Part shown: piece after piece, positions 1 to 9,408 of the stretch
Layout of the letters: every line of letters begins with the position of its first letter
How positions within the stretch are numbered: the first letter of the stretch is position 1
Origin: Flavobacterium sp. K5-23
Lineage (GTDB): Bacteria; Bacteroidota; Bacteroidia; Flavobacteriales; Flavobacteriaceae
DNA length: 64,000 nucleotides
Assembly: GCF_023278045.1 (NCBI RefSeq)
Contig: NZ_CP056783.1
Location: 2,141,501 to 2,205,500, forward strand
Reading direction: 5' to 3'
Made by a program: the position numbers and the translations under genes
Notes under the pieces: model-generated
Database searches by the model: none
What the model saw: the letters and a program-made list of their open reading frames with translations, nothing else
Told to the model about the DNA's origin: nothing

Positions 1-36
1 TCTTAATTCTATATTCTATTCTCTTTGTTCTATTTT

Positions 37-2427
37 CTAATTACGTAACGGTTTCCCTTTGGTTAACATAAATTGGATTCTTTCCAATGTTTTTCTTTCA
101 GTACATAATGACAAGAAAGCTTCACGTTCTAAATCCAATAAATATTGCTCACTTACTAATGTAGGCTCAGATAAATCTCCACCTGCCATTACATAAGCCA
201 GTTTATTAGCGATTTTTTTATCATGTTCTGAGATGTATTTACCCGCTTGCATTTGGTCCGTTCCCACTAAGAACATTCCTAAGGCTTGTTTTCCAAGTAC
301 TTTTACATCCGTTCTGCGTATTGGTTGTGTGTAACCCGCTTCCGCCATTAACAAGGCATGTTTCTTGGCTTCTGCAATTTGACGGTCTTTGTTTACCACA
401 ATGATATCTTTTCCTTTTTGTAAAAGTCCAGAGTCAAAAGCTTCATAACCAGAAGTTGATACATTTGCCATAGCGATAGTCAAGAAATACTCTTGCAACA
501 CGTTTAGCTCCACATCATTTTTATGGAATAAATCAGAAGCTCTTAAAGCCATTTCTTTAGATCCACCACCTCCAGGAATCACACCAACACCAAATTCCAC
601 TAATCCCATATAGGTTTCAGCAGCAGCAACAACTTTATCAGCATGTAAGCTCATTTCGCATCCACCACCAAAAGTCATTCCGTGAGGAGCGACCACAACT
701 GGAATTCCAGAGTAACGTACGCGCATCATAGTGTCTTGGAACATTTTGATGGCCATATTCAACTCATCGTATTCTTGTTCCACTGCCATCATAAAGATCA
801 TTCCGATATTAGCACCCACAGAGAAATTCGCTGCTTGGTTACCAATAACTAAACCTTGGTATTCTTTTTCCGATAAATCGATAGCTTTATTGATTGCTTG
901 AAGTACATCGCCACCAATAGTATTCATTTTAGATTGGAACTCTAAATTCAAGATTCCGTCTCCTAAGTCTTGGATAATAGCACCGCTATTGCTCCACACT
1001 TTTTTGCTTTCGCGTATGTTGTTCAGGATGATAAATGAATCTTGTCCTGGTATTTTTGTTTGTGATTTTGTAGGGATATTGTAGAAATAAGTAGCTCCTT
1101 CTTTTATTGAATAGAAACTTTTACTTCCAGAAGCAATCATATCATTTACCCAAGCAGCAGGAGCAAGTCCTTCCCCTTTCATGATTTCGATTCCTTTTTC
1201 AACACCAATAGCATCCCAAATTTCGAATGGACCATTTTCCCAACCGAAACCAGCTTTCATAGCATCGTCGATTTTGAAAAGTTCGTCTGAAATTTCAGGA
1301 ATTCTGTTCGAAACATAAGCGAACATAGCCGAAAAACTTTTTCTGTAGAATTCACCTGCTTTGTCTTTTCCTTTTACAAGAACTTTAAAACGATCGATAG
1401 GTTTATCAATTGTTTTTGTCAATTCAAGAGTAGTGAAAGAAGCTCTTTTAGCAGCACGGTATTCAAGAGTGTTTAAATCCAAAGTCAGAATTTCTTTTCC
1501 TTCTTTTTTATAGAAACCTTGTCCCGTTTTACTTCCTAGCCATTTGTTTTCCATCATTTTATTGATGAAACTAGGTAGTTTAAATAAATCGTGTTGTTCG
1601 TCAGTAGGACAGTTTTCATAAATACCGTTAGCAACATGCACTAAAGTATCTAGTCCAACAACGTCAACGGTTCTAAAAGTAGCCGACTTAGGTCTACCAA
1701 TAACTGGACCAGTCAATTTATCCACTTCTTCAATAGTCAATCCCATTTCGGTAACCAAATGGAATAAACTTTGAATTCCGAAAATACCGATACGGTTTCC
1801 AATGAACGCCGGAGTATCCTTAGCAACAACCGAAGTTTTACCCAAGAATTTCTCTCCGTATATAGTAAGGAAGTCTAAAACTTCAGTAGAAGTTTGCGGA
1901 CCAGGAATAATTTCGAATAATTTTAAGTAACGCGCAGGGTTAAAAAAGTGTGTCCCACAAAAGTGTTTTTGGAAATCTTCACTTCTTCCTTCACTCATAA
2001 AGTTAATAGGAATACCAGAAGTGTTAGATGTAATTAGAGTACCCGGCTTGCGGTATTTCTCCACTTGCTCAAAAACTAGTTTCTTGATGTCCAGTCTTTC
2101 TACAACTACCTCAATAATCCAGTCTACATCAGCAATTTTTGCCATGTCATCCGTCGTATTTCCAGTAGTGATTCGGTTAGCGAATTTTTGACTGTAGATA
2201 GGAGACGGTTTCGATTTCAAAGCATTCATTAAATGCTCATTCACTAAACGATTGCGTACTATCTTGCTTTCAAGGGTCAACCCTTTTTTAGTTTCTACAT
2301 CAGTTAATTCTCTAGGAACAATGTCAAGAAGTAAAACTTCAACACCAATGTTAGCAAAATGACAAGCAATTCCTGAACCCATGATTCCAGATCCAATTAC
2401 TGCAACTTTTTTAATTGTGCGTTTCAT
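37..2427 (-). CDS. 3-hydroxyacyl-CoA dehydrogenase / enoyl-CoA hydratase fusion protein
   Basis: A 796-residue bifunctional beta-oxidation enzyme, cytoplasmic, expected to hydrate enoyl-CoA and oxidise the 3-hydroxyacyl-CoA product. The NAD-binding Rossmann motif GSGIMGSG is at residues 12-19. The dehydrogenase half fills about residues 6-430. The crotonase half fills about 480-700, with the GGGCE motif (E591) and a second acidic residue at E611; the 20-residue spacing is that of the catalytic Glu pair of enoyl-CoA hydratases. The domain order (dehydrogenase first, hydratase last) is the reverse of E. coli FadB. The gene starts at an ATG 65 bp downstream of the MarR stop. Flavobacterial relatives are usually followed by a thiolase gene, which would lie beyond the window edge. 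The family assignment is firm; chain-length preference cannot be read. Confidence 0.93.
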   Translation of the reverse strand: MKRTIKKVAVIGSGIMGSGIACHFANIGVEVLLLDIVPRELTDVETKKGLTLESKIVRNRLVNEHLMNALKSKPSPIYSQKFANRITTGNTTDDMAKIADVDWIIEVVVERLDIKKLVFEQVEKYRKPGTLITSNTSGIPINFMSEGRSEDFQKHFCGTHFFNPARYLKLFEIIPGPQTSTEVLDFLTIYGEKFLGKTSVVAKDTPAFIGNRIGIFGIQSLFHLVTEMGLTIEEVDKLTGPVIGRPKSATFRTVDVVGLDTLVHVANGIYENCPTDEQHDLFKLPSFINKMMENKWLGSKTGQGFYKKEGKEILTLDLNTLEYRAAKRASFTTLELTKTIDKPIDRFKVLVKGKDKAGEFYRKSFSAMFAYVSNRIPEISDELFKIDDAMKAGFGWENGPFEIWDAIGVEKGIEIMKGEGLAPAAWVNDMIASGSKSFYSIKEGATYFYNIPTKSQTKIPGQDSFIILNNIRESKKVWSNSGAIIQDLGDGILNLEFQSKMNTIGGDVLQAINKAIDLSEKEYQGLVIGNQAANFSVGANIGMIFMMAVEQEYDELNMAIKMFQDTMMRVRYSGIPVVVAPHGMTFGGGCEMSLHADKVVAAAETYMGLVEFGVGVIPGGGGSKEMALRASDLFHKNDVELNVLQEYFLTIAMANVSTSGYEAFDSGLLQKGKDIIVVNKDRQIAEAKKHALLMAEAGYTQPIRRTDVKVLGKQALGMFLVGTDQMQAGKYISEHDKKIANKLAYVMAGGDLSEPTLVSEQYLLDLEREAFLSLCTERKTLERIQFMLTKGKPLRN

Positions 2428-2492
2428 ACGTTATTAATATTTATTTTTTATTAGATCCCAATAATTCTATCGGGAGGCAATGTAATTCGTAA

Positions 2493-2978
2493 TTATTTAT
2501 TGTTCGTTTTAATCATGGCGCTATCATTATCAGTGACTTCGGTTTGATTAAATATGCTTTTATCTAGAATTAATTCGTTGATCGTTTCAGCAACTTCCAT
2601 AAAATGTTTTAGTTTTTCATCAGAGATATGTTCTCTTACGGTTTCATTAAATTTCAATACCGTATTTTTAGACAATTCTCTTTTTTCTTTACCAAAATCA
2701 GTTAGGTAAATCAATACCCCACGACCATCTTCCGGGTTTTTCTTTCTTATGATTAAGCCTTTTTCTTCCATTGATTTCAAGGTCCTGGTTAAGCTCGTGG
2801 CTTCCATTCCCATTTTTGGGCCAAGTGAAGTAGAAGGTGTTCCTTTATCTTTATCCATACTCAACAAAGCGAAACCCGTTGCCATAGTAGCGCCATATTT
2901 AGACGCCTCTTCATTATACATTCTGGAAACAGCTTGCCAAGTGGCTCTTAAAACATAATCTATTGTTTTATCTTTCAT
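2493..2978 (-). CDS. MarR family transcriptional regulator of the beta-oxidation operon
   Basis: A 161-residue winged-helix regulator. The recognition-helix region (TSLTRTLKSMEEKGLI) and the wing (NPEDGRGVLIYLT) are clear MarR features. The longest frame begins at a TTG at 2999, but that codon lies inside a consensus TAnnTTTG promoter box, so the ATG at 2978 (protein start MKDKTIDYV) is chosen. It lies just upstream of the dehydrogenase/hydratase gene on the same strand, which suggests control of fatty-acid degradation, probably with an acyl-CoA or fatty-acid ligand (inference). A short palindrome upstream of the promoter is a candidate autoregulatory operator. Confidence 0.9.
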   Translation of the reverse strand: MKDKTIDYVLRATWQAVSRMYNEEASKYGATMATGFALLSMDKDKGTPSTSLGPKMGMEATSLTRTLKSMEEKGLIIRKKNPEDGRGVLIYLTDFGKEKRELSKNTVLKFNETVREHISDEKLKHFMEVAETINELILDKSIFNQTEVTDNDSAMIKTNNK

Positions 2979-2996
2979 ATTTATGGATATCGAATT

Positions 2997-3027
2997 CAAA
3001 TATAATAAAAAATACTATGCACGCATA
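2997..3027 (-). promoter_or_regulatory. Promoter and candidate MarR operator
   Basis: Read on the minus strand, TATATTTG at 3004-2997 matches the Bacteroidota -7 box TAnnTTTG. Just upstream, 3016-3027 is an inverted repeat with arms TATGC/GCATA and a 2-nt spacer, suited to a MarR dimer. The promoter box overlaps the TTG that begins the longest frame, which argues for the downstream ATG. No clear TTG -33 element was seen. Confidence 0.5.
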
Positions 3028-3070
3028 ATATATTTGAATAATTTTTTGTTAAATTTATTTGAATATAAAA

Positions 3071-3096
3071 AAACTCCTCAAATAATTGAGGAGTTT
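3071..3096 (-). terminator. Intrinsic terminator of the acyl-CoA ligase gene
   Basis: A perfect 10-bp stem (AAACTCCTCA/TGAGGAGTTT) with a 6-nt loop, followed on the minus strand by a run of T. It lies about 95 bp downstream of the ligase stop codon and upstream of the MarR promoter, so it insulates the two units. Confidence 0.8.
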
Positions 3097-3189
3097 ACTG
3101 TTTTTTTGCCAAAAAGGGCAATTATATATTGTTGTTTACCTTTTCTTTAAGTATTGATAAAATAAGTACAATTTATAATGTTGAGTTTA

Positions 3190-4965
3190 TTAATTATAGA
3201 TTTTGTCAAATAATTTCTTATACATCTCCATCACTATTTTTCTTTTCAGTTTCAGTGTAGGGGTAAGGTGACCGCCTTCAATAGACCAAGCGTCAGGGGT
3301 TAGTTCAAAACGTTTTATTTTTTCCCAATTTCCAAATTTCTCATTTAGCTCGTTCACTTCTTCTTGAATGCGTTCGATCACTTTAGTGTTTGAAACCATC
3401 TCTTCATTAGTAGTACCTATGTCTATTTTATGTAAAGAAGCCCATTCTTTTACGAAATCAAAATTAGGCTGTATAAAAGCGGCAGGCATTTTTTGTCCGT
3501 CACCTATTACCATAATCTGCTCGATAAAACGAGACTGTTTCATAGTGTTTTCAATGATTTGTGGCGCAATGTATTTTCCTCCTGAGGTTTTAAACATTTC
3601 TTTTTTACGGTCGGTAATTTTCAGGAAACCTTCTTTGTCAAATTCTCCTATGTCACCAGTATGGAAATACCCATTTTGTATTGCTTCAGCCGTTTTTTCT
3701 TCGTCTTTGTAATACCCCATCATTACATTAGGACCTTTGCATAGGATTTCGCCATCCTCGGCAATTTTAACTTCTACACCATCAATCACTTTTCCTACTG
3801 TTCCCACTTTGAAACCTTTGTTTCTCATGTCGTTTACGGAGATTACAGGAGACGTTTCTGTCAATCCGTAACCTTCCATTACAGGGATTTCTGCTGCTGC
3901 AAAAACTCTTGATAATCTACTTTGCAATGCGGCACTTCCTGAAACCATTAAATCTAAGTTACCACCCAAACCTTCTTTCCATTTGCTGAAAATCAATTTA
4001 CGGGCTATTTTTAGTTGGAATTCATACCAAGCTCCATTAGCGCCATAAGGTTCGTATCTTAAACCTAAATCAATAGCCCAAAAGAAGAGTGCTCTTTTGA
4101 TTCCCGTTAATTCGGCGCCCTTTGCATATATTTTGTCGTATACTTTTTCAAGAAGTCTAGGAACCGCAGTGATTACATTTGGTTTGATTTCTTTCAGGTT
4201 GTCGCTAATTTTCTCTATTGATTCCCCAAAATAAACGGATACACCATAATACTGGTATAAATATAAAATCATTCGTTCAAAAATATGACAAATAGGAAGG
4301 AAGCTTAAAGAACGGGTTTCTCCTGGTGAAAAAGGGATTCTAGTAGCGCTATTCAATACATTTGAAACAATGTTTTTATGAGAAAGCATTACTCCTTTAG
4401 GTCTTCCTGTTGTTCCTGAAGTGTATATAATTGTGGCTAAATCTTCTGTAGTCACATTATTTTTACGGTCTTCTACTTGATCTTGATTGCTTTGGTCTTC
4501 CCCTAAAGTCAATAATTCGTTCCAGTTTTTACAACCTTCGATTGTATCAAATGAGAAAACCTCTTTTAGGTTAGGGACTTTATGTTTTATTAAGTTGACT
4601 TTACGCAATACCTCGGCATCCGATACAAAACAATATGTTGCTCCACAATGATTAAGGATGTATTCGTAATCATCTTCGGATATAGTAGGGTAGATAGGTA
4701 CATTTTGCGCTCCGGTTTGAAGGATACCAATGTCCATGATATGCCATTCGGTTCTATTGTTAGTAGAAATCACGGCTATTTTATCGTTTTTTTGAATGTC
4801 CATTTTCAAGAGTGCTCTTGAAATGGTATTTGCTTTAGCAATATATTCTTGTGTAGATGTTTTTACCCAAACTCCATTTTGTTTGCTAACTAAAGCATCT
4901 GGGATAGAATTGAATTTTTCTTGCTGATAATATGGAAAATCAAAAAGTCTAGTTATTGAAGTCAT
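3190..4965 (-). CDS. Long-chain fatty acid--CoA ligase (AMP-forming)
   Basis: A 591-residue ANL-superfamily enzyme that activates fatty acids to acyl-CoA through an acyl-adenylate. The AMP-binding P-loop signature IIYTSGTTGRPKG is near residue 180, the GYGLTETSP motif near 365, and the adenylate-binding TGDIG near 440 with the downstream DRKKEMFKTSGGKYI hinge. Length and motif order match the FadD/FAA group found in Bacteroidota. There is no signal peptide; it is expected to be cytoplasmic or loosely membrane-associated. It is co-oriented with the beta-oxidation genes but separated from them by a strong terminator, so it is its own transcription unit. It supplies acyl-CoA to the pathway next door. 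Confidence 0.93.
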   Translation of the reverse strand: MTSITRLFDFPYYQQEKFNSIPDALVSKQNGVWVKTSTQEYIAKANTISRALLKMDIQKNDKIAVISTNNRTEWHIMDIGILQTGAQNVPIYPTISEDDYEYILNHCGATYCFVSDAEVLRKVNLIKHKVPNLKEVFSFDTIEGCKNWNELLTLGEDQSNQDQVEDRKNNVTTEDLATIIYTSGTTGRPKGVMLSHKNIVSNVLNSATRIPFSPGETRSLSFLPICHIFERMILYLYQYYGVSVYFGESIEKISDNLKEIKPNVITAVPRLLEKVYDKIYAKGAELTGIKRALFFWAIDLGLRYEPYGANGAWYEFQLKIARKLIFSKWKEGLGGNLDLMVSGSAALQSRLSRVFAAAEIPVMEGYGLTETSPVISVNDMRNKGFKVGTVGKVIDGVEVKIAEDGEILCKGPNVMMGYYKDEEKTAEAIQNGYFHTGDIGEFDKEGFLKITDRKKEMFKTSGGKYIAPQIIENTMKQSRFIEQIMVIGDGQKMPAAFIQPNFDFVKEWASLHKIDIGTTNEEMVSNTKVIERIQEEVNELNEKFGNWEKIKRFELTPDAWSIEGGHLTPTLKLKRKIVMEMYKKLFDKIYN

Positions 4966-5186
4966 TATAGGGTTGTTGAGTTTTGTTGCAAATTAAAAAA
5001 AAAATTATCGATTTTATTTAATATTTTAAAAATAAATGAATAAAATATACTTAAATATGTAAATAGGCGATAATAATTTTATTAAAGAGTTGTTTGTTTG
5101 TATATATAACAGCGTTTTAATCACCAGTTAAAAACAGTGCCTTTTTATTTATAATGTACCGTTTCGTTATTTTTTATTGCGACTGA

Positions 5187-6518
5187 TTATTTTTTAACTT
5201 CTTTGATTTCAGGTGTTTTTTGGTAAATTTCTATCTCTTTTTTTTGTAATCGCTTTTGAAGCCAAAGGGTAAGCTGTTCTTTTGACGACTCGCTTAATGG
5301 AGTTTTACTTTTGTAAATTAAAATTGGGATAATTTTAGTGCTATCTGTATTTTCATTGTAAATATGGTTTGAAATCGAAATATTTTCGACAATGGGATAT
5401 AGGATTTTCATCTCGGCTAAAAGGGCATTATTGTCATATAAGTTAGCTGAAATTTCTTTTTTCAAATTTAAAATGGTCATGTCTTTTTCACTTAAGACTG
5501 ATTTATTGAATTTTATTTCGTTGAGGATACTGCTTTTTAAATCAGTTGTATCTTGTTTAATCGATAACTGAGTATTATTGATGTTATAAGAAATCAATTT
5601 TTCATTCAGTTCTTTTATTTCAAGATTATTGAATTTTTTAGTCAAAAAACCCAGCTCAATCTTTTTAGGGTTACTGTTAAATTTCGTTCTCTGGTAAAGA
5701 ACGGCATATCCTTTATTGGTAAATTCAGTTTCCAGGAACATATTTACTTGATGTTGGTATTTTTTTTGTTCGAATAATTGATAGGCAAAGAAAATACTAG
5801 GAAGTATTAACGCTAAAATTAAACCAGTTATCATATACCTAACCTTTTTTTGCATCGCATCATCTACTTGCTTTTTAATTGGATATTTTAAATATTTCAC
5901 AATTAGAAAAGTGGAAATACATATAAAAACACAGTTTATAGAGTATAAATACATTGCCCCAAAAAAGAATTTATAACTTCCAATAGCCAAACCATAGCCT
6001 GCCGTGCAAAGCGGAGGCATTAAAGCTGTTGCTATTGCAACTCCAGGAATTGGATTCCCTTTTTCGACTCTTGTAATAGCAATTACACCAACTAATCCCC
6101 CAAAAAAAGCAATTAGAATATCATAGATGTTAGGAGAGGTTCTCGACAATAATTCAGATTGTGTTTCTTTAAAAGGACTTAAATAGAAATAAAGTGTTGA
6201 TACTAATAAACCTACAACTGTGGCAATTAACAAGTTTTTTAATGATTTTTTCAATAAATTAAAATCATAAATACCTAAACCAAAACCAGCACCAATAATA
6301 GGTCCCATTAAAGGAGATATTAACATCGCACCTATAATTACTGCAGTGGAATTAACATTTAAACCAATAGATGCAATAACAATGGCGCAGGCTAAAATCC
6401 ATAGACTGGCCCCTCTAAAGGATATGTTTGAAATGACATACTCAAGAACTTTGGCCTTGTTTTCCTCCCCTTTTGATAAGTTTATAAAGGATACAAATTT
6501 ATTCATTACCATTGACAT
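5187..6518 (-). CDS. DUF389 family multi-pass membrane protein
   Basis: A 443-residue protein whose first half is a bundle of about six hydrophobic segments (residues 35-250). It carries the signature of the DUF389 (TIGR00341) family, a Gly/Pro-rich stretch around NSTAVIIGAMLISPLMGPI, plus a second conserved PGVAIATALMPPLCTAGY segment. The last 190 residues are soluble and charged, probably periplasmic. The function of the family is unknown. The start overlaps the end of nhaA by 20 bp, so the two genes are translationally linked; three in-frame ATGs (codons 1, 3 and 5) are possible starts. A role alongside Na+/H+ exchange is inferred only from this linkage. Confidence 0.85.
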   Translation of the reverse strand: MSMVMNKFVSFINLSKGEENKAKVLEYVISNISFRGASLWILACAIVIASIGLNVNSTAVIIGAMLISPLMGPIIGAGFGLGIYDFNLLKKSLKNLLIATVVGLLVSTLYFYLSPFKETQSELLSRTSPNIYDILIAFFGGLVGVIAITRVEKGNPIPGVAIATALMPPLCTAGYGLAIGSYKFFFGAMYLYSINCVFICISTFLIVKYLKYPIKKQVDDAMQKKVRYMITGLILALILPSIFFAYQLFEQKKYQHQVNMFLETEFTNKGYAVLYQRTKFNSNPKKIELGFLTKKFNNLEIKELNEKLISYNINNTQLSIKQDTTDLKSSILNEIKFNKSVLSEKDMTILNLKKEISANLYDNNALLAEMKILYPIVENISISNHIYNENTDSTKIIPILIYKSKTPLSESSKEQLTLWLQKRLQKKEIEIYQKTPEIKEVKK

Positions 6519-7692
6519 TCTCTTTTAAATTATATTTTAAAAACGTAAACCCAATTACTCCTGCAACTAATGAAGAAAGAAGAATAACGAATTTGGCATT
6601 GGTTATAATCGTTTGATCTTCAAATGCTAATAATGTTATAAATATAGACATTGTAAATCCAATTCCTCCTAAAAATCCAACACCAAATATAACTTTCCAG
6701 TTTAAATCAGCTGGAAGTTTGCACAGTCCTGCAGCACAAGCTAAGTAACTAAAAAGGAATATTCCTAATGGTTTACCTACAATAAGTCCCAAAGCAATAC
6801 CTATGCTGTAATGCTGTGCCAGGGTTTCCCCTATGTTTGAACTTATTATAATAGCTGTATTGGCCAAGGCGAATAAAGGCAAAATGAAGAAACCAACAGG
6901 CTTGTGTAAAAAGCGTTGTAATTTATACGAAGTTGAATCTTTTTTCCCGTTACCAAAAGGGATAACAAAGGCTAAAAGAACACCGGTTATGGTCGCGTGT
7001 ATTCCTGAATTCAACATGAAATACCACATGATAAATCCTCCAATTAAGTAAGGAATTATATTTTCCACTTTCTTTCTGTTTAATAAAAATAAGGCAAACA
7101 AGATTCCAAAAGCAAATATTAAATTCATCCAAAGAATCGATTTCGTATAGAATATTGCTATTACAAGTATGGCGCCTAAATCATCAATTACCGCTAATGC
7201 TGTCAGGAAAATTTTCAGTGACAAAGGAACTCGATTCCCCAGTAAAGACAAAATCCCTAATGCAAATGCAATGTCAGTAGCCATAGGGATTCCAGCTCCT
7301 GACTGTGCGATAGTTCCAAAATTAAACAGCAAATACAATCCGGCAGGAACAAGCATTCCTCCCAAGGCTGCAAAAATGGGTAACATAGCATCTTTTATGT
7401 TCGATAATTCACCCAGGTAAATTTCTCTTTCTAGTTCTAATCCAATTAGTAAAAAGAAAATAGTCATTAATCCATCATTAATCCAATGCTCAATACTTCT
7501 ACCTCCTAGGTAATAATGCCAAGTATGGATGTAATCTACGCCAAAATCAGAATTGGCTATAATTAGTGAAACTAAGGTGCAACCTATCAATATAATACCA
7601 CTCGCTTTTTCACTATCGAAAAATTCTTTAAATAAATCGGAAGTATAAAGCTCTTTAATTTTTTTGATTCTTTTTTTCATGTTTTTTTTCAT
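6499..7692 (-). CDS. nhaA: Na+/H+ antiporter NhaA
   Basis: A 397-residue inner-membrane antiporter that exports Na+ in exchange for protons. The conserved aspartates are present: D140 in PMATDIAFALG and the D170-D171 pair in ALAVIDDLGAI, equivalent to D133 and D163-D164 of E. coli NhaA. About twelve hydrophobic segments fill the protein, and the length is normal for the family. A Lys-rich cytoplasmic N-terminus (MKKNMKKRIKK) precedes the first segment; a second ATG at codon 5 is possible. It is the first gene of a two-gene unit with the overlapping DUF389 gene. Family assignment is secure. Confidence 0.95.
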   Translation of the reverse strand: MKKNMKKRIKKIKELYTSDLFKEFFDSEKASGIILIGCTLVSLIIANSDFGVDYIHTWHYYLGGRSIEHWINDGLMTIFFLLIGLELEREIYLGELSNIKDAMLPIFAALGGMLVPAGLYLLFNFGTIAQSGAGIPMATDIAFALGILSLLGNRVPLSLKIFLTALAVIDDLGAILVIAIFYTKSILWMNLIFAFGILFALFLLNRKKVENIIPYLIGGFIMWYFMLNSGIHATITGVLLAFVIPFGNGKKDSTSYKLQRFLHKPVGFFILPLFALANTAIIISSNIGETLAQHYSIGIALGLIVGKPLGIFLFSYLACAAGLCKLPADLNWKVIFGVGFLGGIGFTMSIFITLLAFEDQTIITNAKFVILLSSLVAGVIGFTFLKYNLKENVNGNE

Positions 7693-7885
7693 ATAGCCGG
7701 CATTTTAATAATCGTAATCAGAATATTTATTGATTCAATTTAGATTGGTACAGACTAATTTTATGGAATGTTTATTAGAAATACAAAAATAGCGAAATAC
7801 TAATGATTCCCATAATGGAAACTAATAATTATATCTAATTAATGATAGATAAATACTATTTAAATCTAACTCGTCTTGATTGAAT

Positions 7886-8659
7886 TTATATTATCCCAAA
7901 AATTAATAGAATAGCAAAAAGAATCAACATGGCCGTAACAATATTCTGGAGTATGGAAACGGTAACTTTTTTAACTAATTTGTTACCAAAATAAGCACCA
8001 ATAAATGCTGATAATGTTGCCATTGTTAGTAACATATAATCTAATTGATTGTGATTAGTTATTATTTGTTTCGAATAAATTGTCAGTCTTGAAATATCTA
8101 TTAAACAAGCGATTACTACTCCTGTGGCAATGAAAGATTGTGGTGAAAGCTTTGCTCTAATTAAAAAAGCGGATCTCAAAGCACCTTGATTTCCTGATAG
8201 TCCTCCAAAAAAACCACTTAAAACACCTCCAATAGGCAGGTATTTTTTATCAAACTGTAATCGGGTCAATCTAGGGATAACTTCAAACAGGGAGAAAAAC
8301 AACAATACAATCCCAATTATTAATTTTACTGGCATTATTTCAAAATGATGCTTTCCCATTTGATAATCATAAAGCGGCTTCATTTCTGTCAATTGCGAAA
8401 GGGTGTACGCCCCCAAAAATGCAAAAAGAATGGCAGGAATTCCAAAACGCAATACGACACCTAAATTAGCGCTTCTACCTAGTAAGAATAGTTTAAAAAT
8501 GTTGTTCAAAAAATGAACTATTGCGGTGAGCATAATCGCTAATTCGATAGGGAAAAACAATCCAAAAACAGGAACTAATAGTGTTCCTAAACCAAAACCG
8601 GAAAACAGTGTTAATCCAGAACCTAGTAACGCAACAAGACAAATGATAAAATATTCCAT
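7886..8659 (-). CDS. TauE/SafE family sulfite/anion exporter-like permease
   Basis: A 257-residue polytopic membrane protein with 7-8 hydrophobic segments. It has the two half-repeats typical of TauE/SafE (GSGLTLFSGFGLGTLLVP near the N-terminus and GGVLSGFFGGLSGNQGALR around residue 145). The family is associated with export of sulfite or other sulfur anions and organic acids, but the substrate cannot be read here. It ends the short unit whose first gene is the GNAT enzyme 10 bp upstream. It is only distantly similar to the TauE protein at 48.6-49.4 kb, which lies in a clear sulfur operon; this copy has no sulfur genes near it. Confidence 0.85.
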   Translation of the reverse strand: MEYFIICLVALLGSGLTLFSGFGLGTLLVPVFGLFFPIELAIMLTAIVHFLNNIFKLFLLGRSANLGVVLRFGIPAILFAFLGAYTLSQLTEMKPLYDYQMGKHHFEIMPVKLIIGIVLLFFSLFEVIPRLTRLQFDKKYLPIGGVLSGFFGGLSGNQGALRSAFLIRAKLSPQSFIATGVVIACLIDISRLTIYSKQIITNHNQLDYMLLTMATLSAFIGAYFGNKLVKKVTVSILQNIVTAMLILFAILLIFGII

Positions 8660-8669
8660 TAAAGTATAA

Positions 8670-9197
8670 TTATTGTTTTTTTATTTGAAGTTTCATTAAC
8701 AAATCCGTTTGTTGATCATCGCCTAATGTAAATACATGGGAATCAAATTCAACAAATCCATTTTTTTTATAAAAATTAAGCGCTCTGTGGTTCTCTTCCC
8801 ATACGCCAAGCCAAATATAATCGACATTTTTTTGATTGGCAATTAATAATGCTTGCTCCATAAAAAGGGGACCTAGTTTTTTTCCATGAAATTCCTGAAG
8901 CACATATATGCGGTGAATTTCCATAGCCTGCTCGTTTATTATTTCGGTTTGTGCTTTGCCAAAATTCAGCTTTAAATATCCCAGAGTTTCATTCTCAATT
9001 GTGGCTAGATAGAAATGGGAATCGGGATTTAATAGTTCACTAGTTAATTGTTCTGTATTAAAATTATCCCGAACGTAATTATCCATGTTTTCGACACTGT
9101 TTACATCTGAAAAAGTCTCAATAAACGTATTGATGCTAATAGTTCGCAGCAAATCCAAATCGGATAGGGAAGCCTTTTTAATTTCGATTATATTCAT
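8670..9197 (-). CDS. GNAT family N-acetyltransferase
   Basis: A 175-residue acyl-CoA-dependent N-acetyltransferase. The acetyl-CoA-binding region runs from IHRIYVLQEFHGKKLGPLFMEQAL (residues about 93-116), with a Q/R-x-x-G-x-G/A-like loop in QEFHGKKLG, and the C-terminal ALNFYKKNGF motif is typical of GNATs. The substrate is unknown; overall layout resembles small-molecule or polyamine acetyltransferases, but that is weak. It is followed after 10 bp by the TauE-like permease and is divergent from yaaA. Confidence 0.85.
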   Translation of the reverse strand: MNIIEIKKASLSDLDLLRTISINTFIETFSDVNSVENMDNYVRDNFNTEQLTSELLNPDSHFYLATIENETLGYLKLNFGKAQTEIINEQAMEIHRIYVLQEFHGKKLGPLFMEQALLIANQKNVDYIWLGVWEENHRALNFYKKNGFVEFDSHVFTLGDDQQTDLLMKLQIKKQ

Positions 9198-9408
9198 AGT
9201 TAAATAAATTCTGATTTAATAATAACGAAGCGTTGGAAGTGTTTTTTAAAAACGTCAACTAACGGTTAAAACAATAAAAGTCAAAAATACTATAAATAAC
9301 TTTCGAGACAATTATTATTTCTATGAACAAATCAATTTATAGGTTCTGATTTCTTGTTATCAATTTGTACTTTTGACCATTGTTAAAAACATTGAAACAG
9401 GATTATTT

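Noticed and set aside
2979..2999. TTG-initiated start of the MarR gene
   Set aside because: The TTG overlaps the TATATTTG promoter box, so transcription would begin after it. The ATG at 2978 is used.
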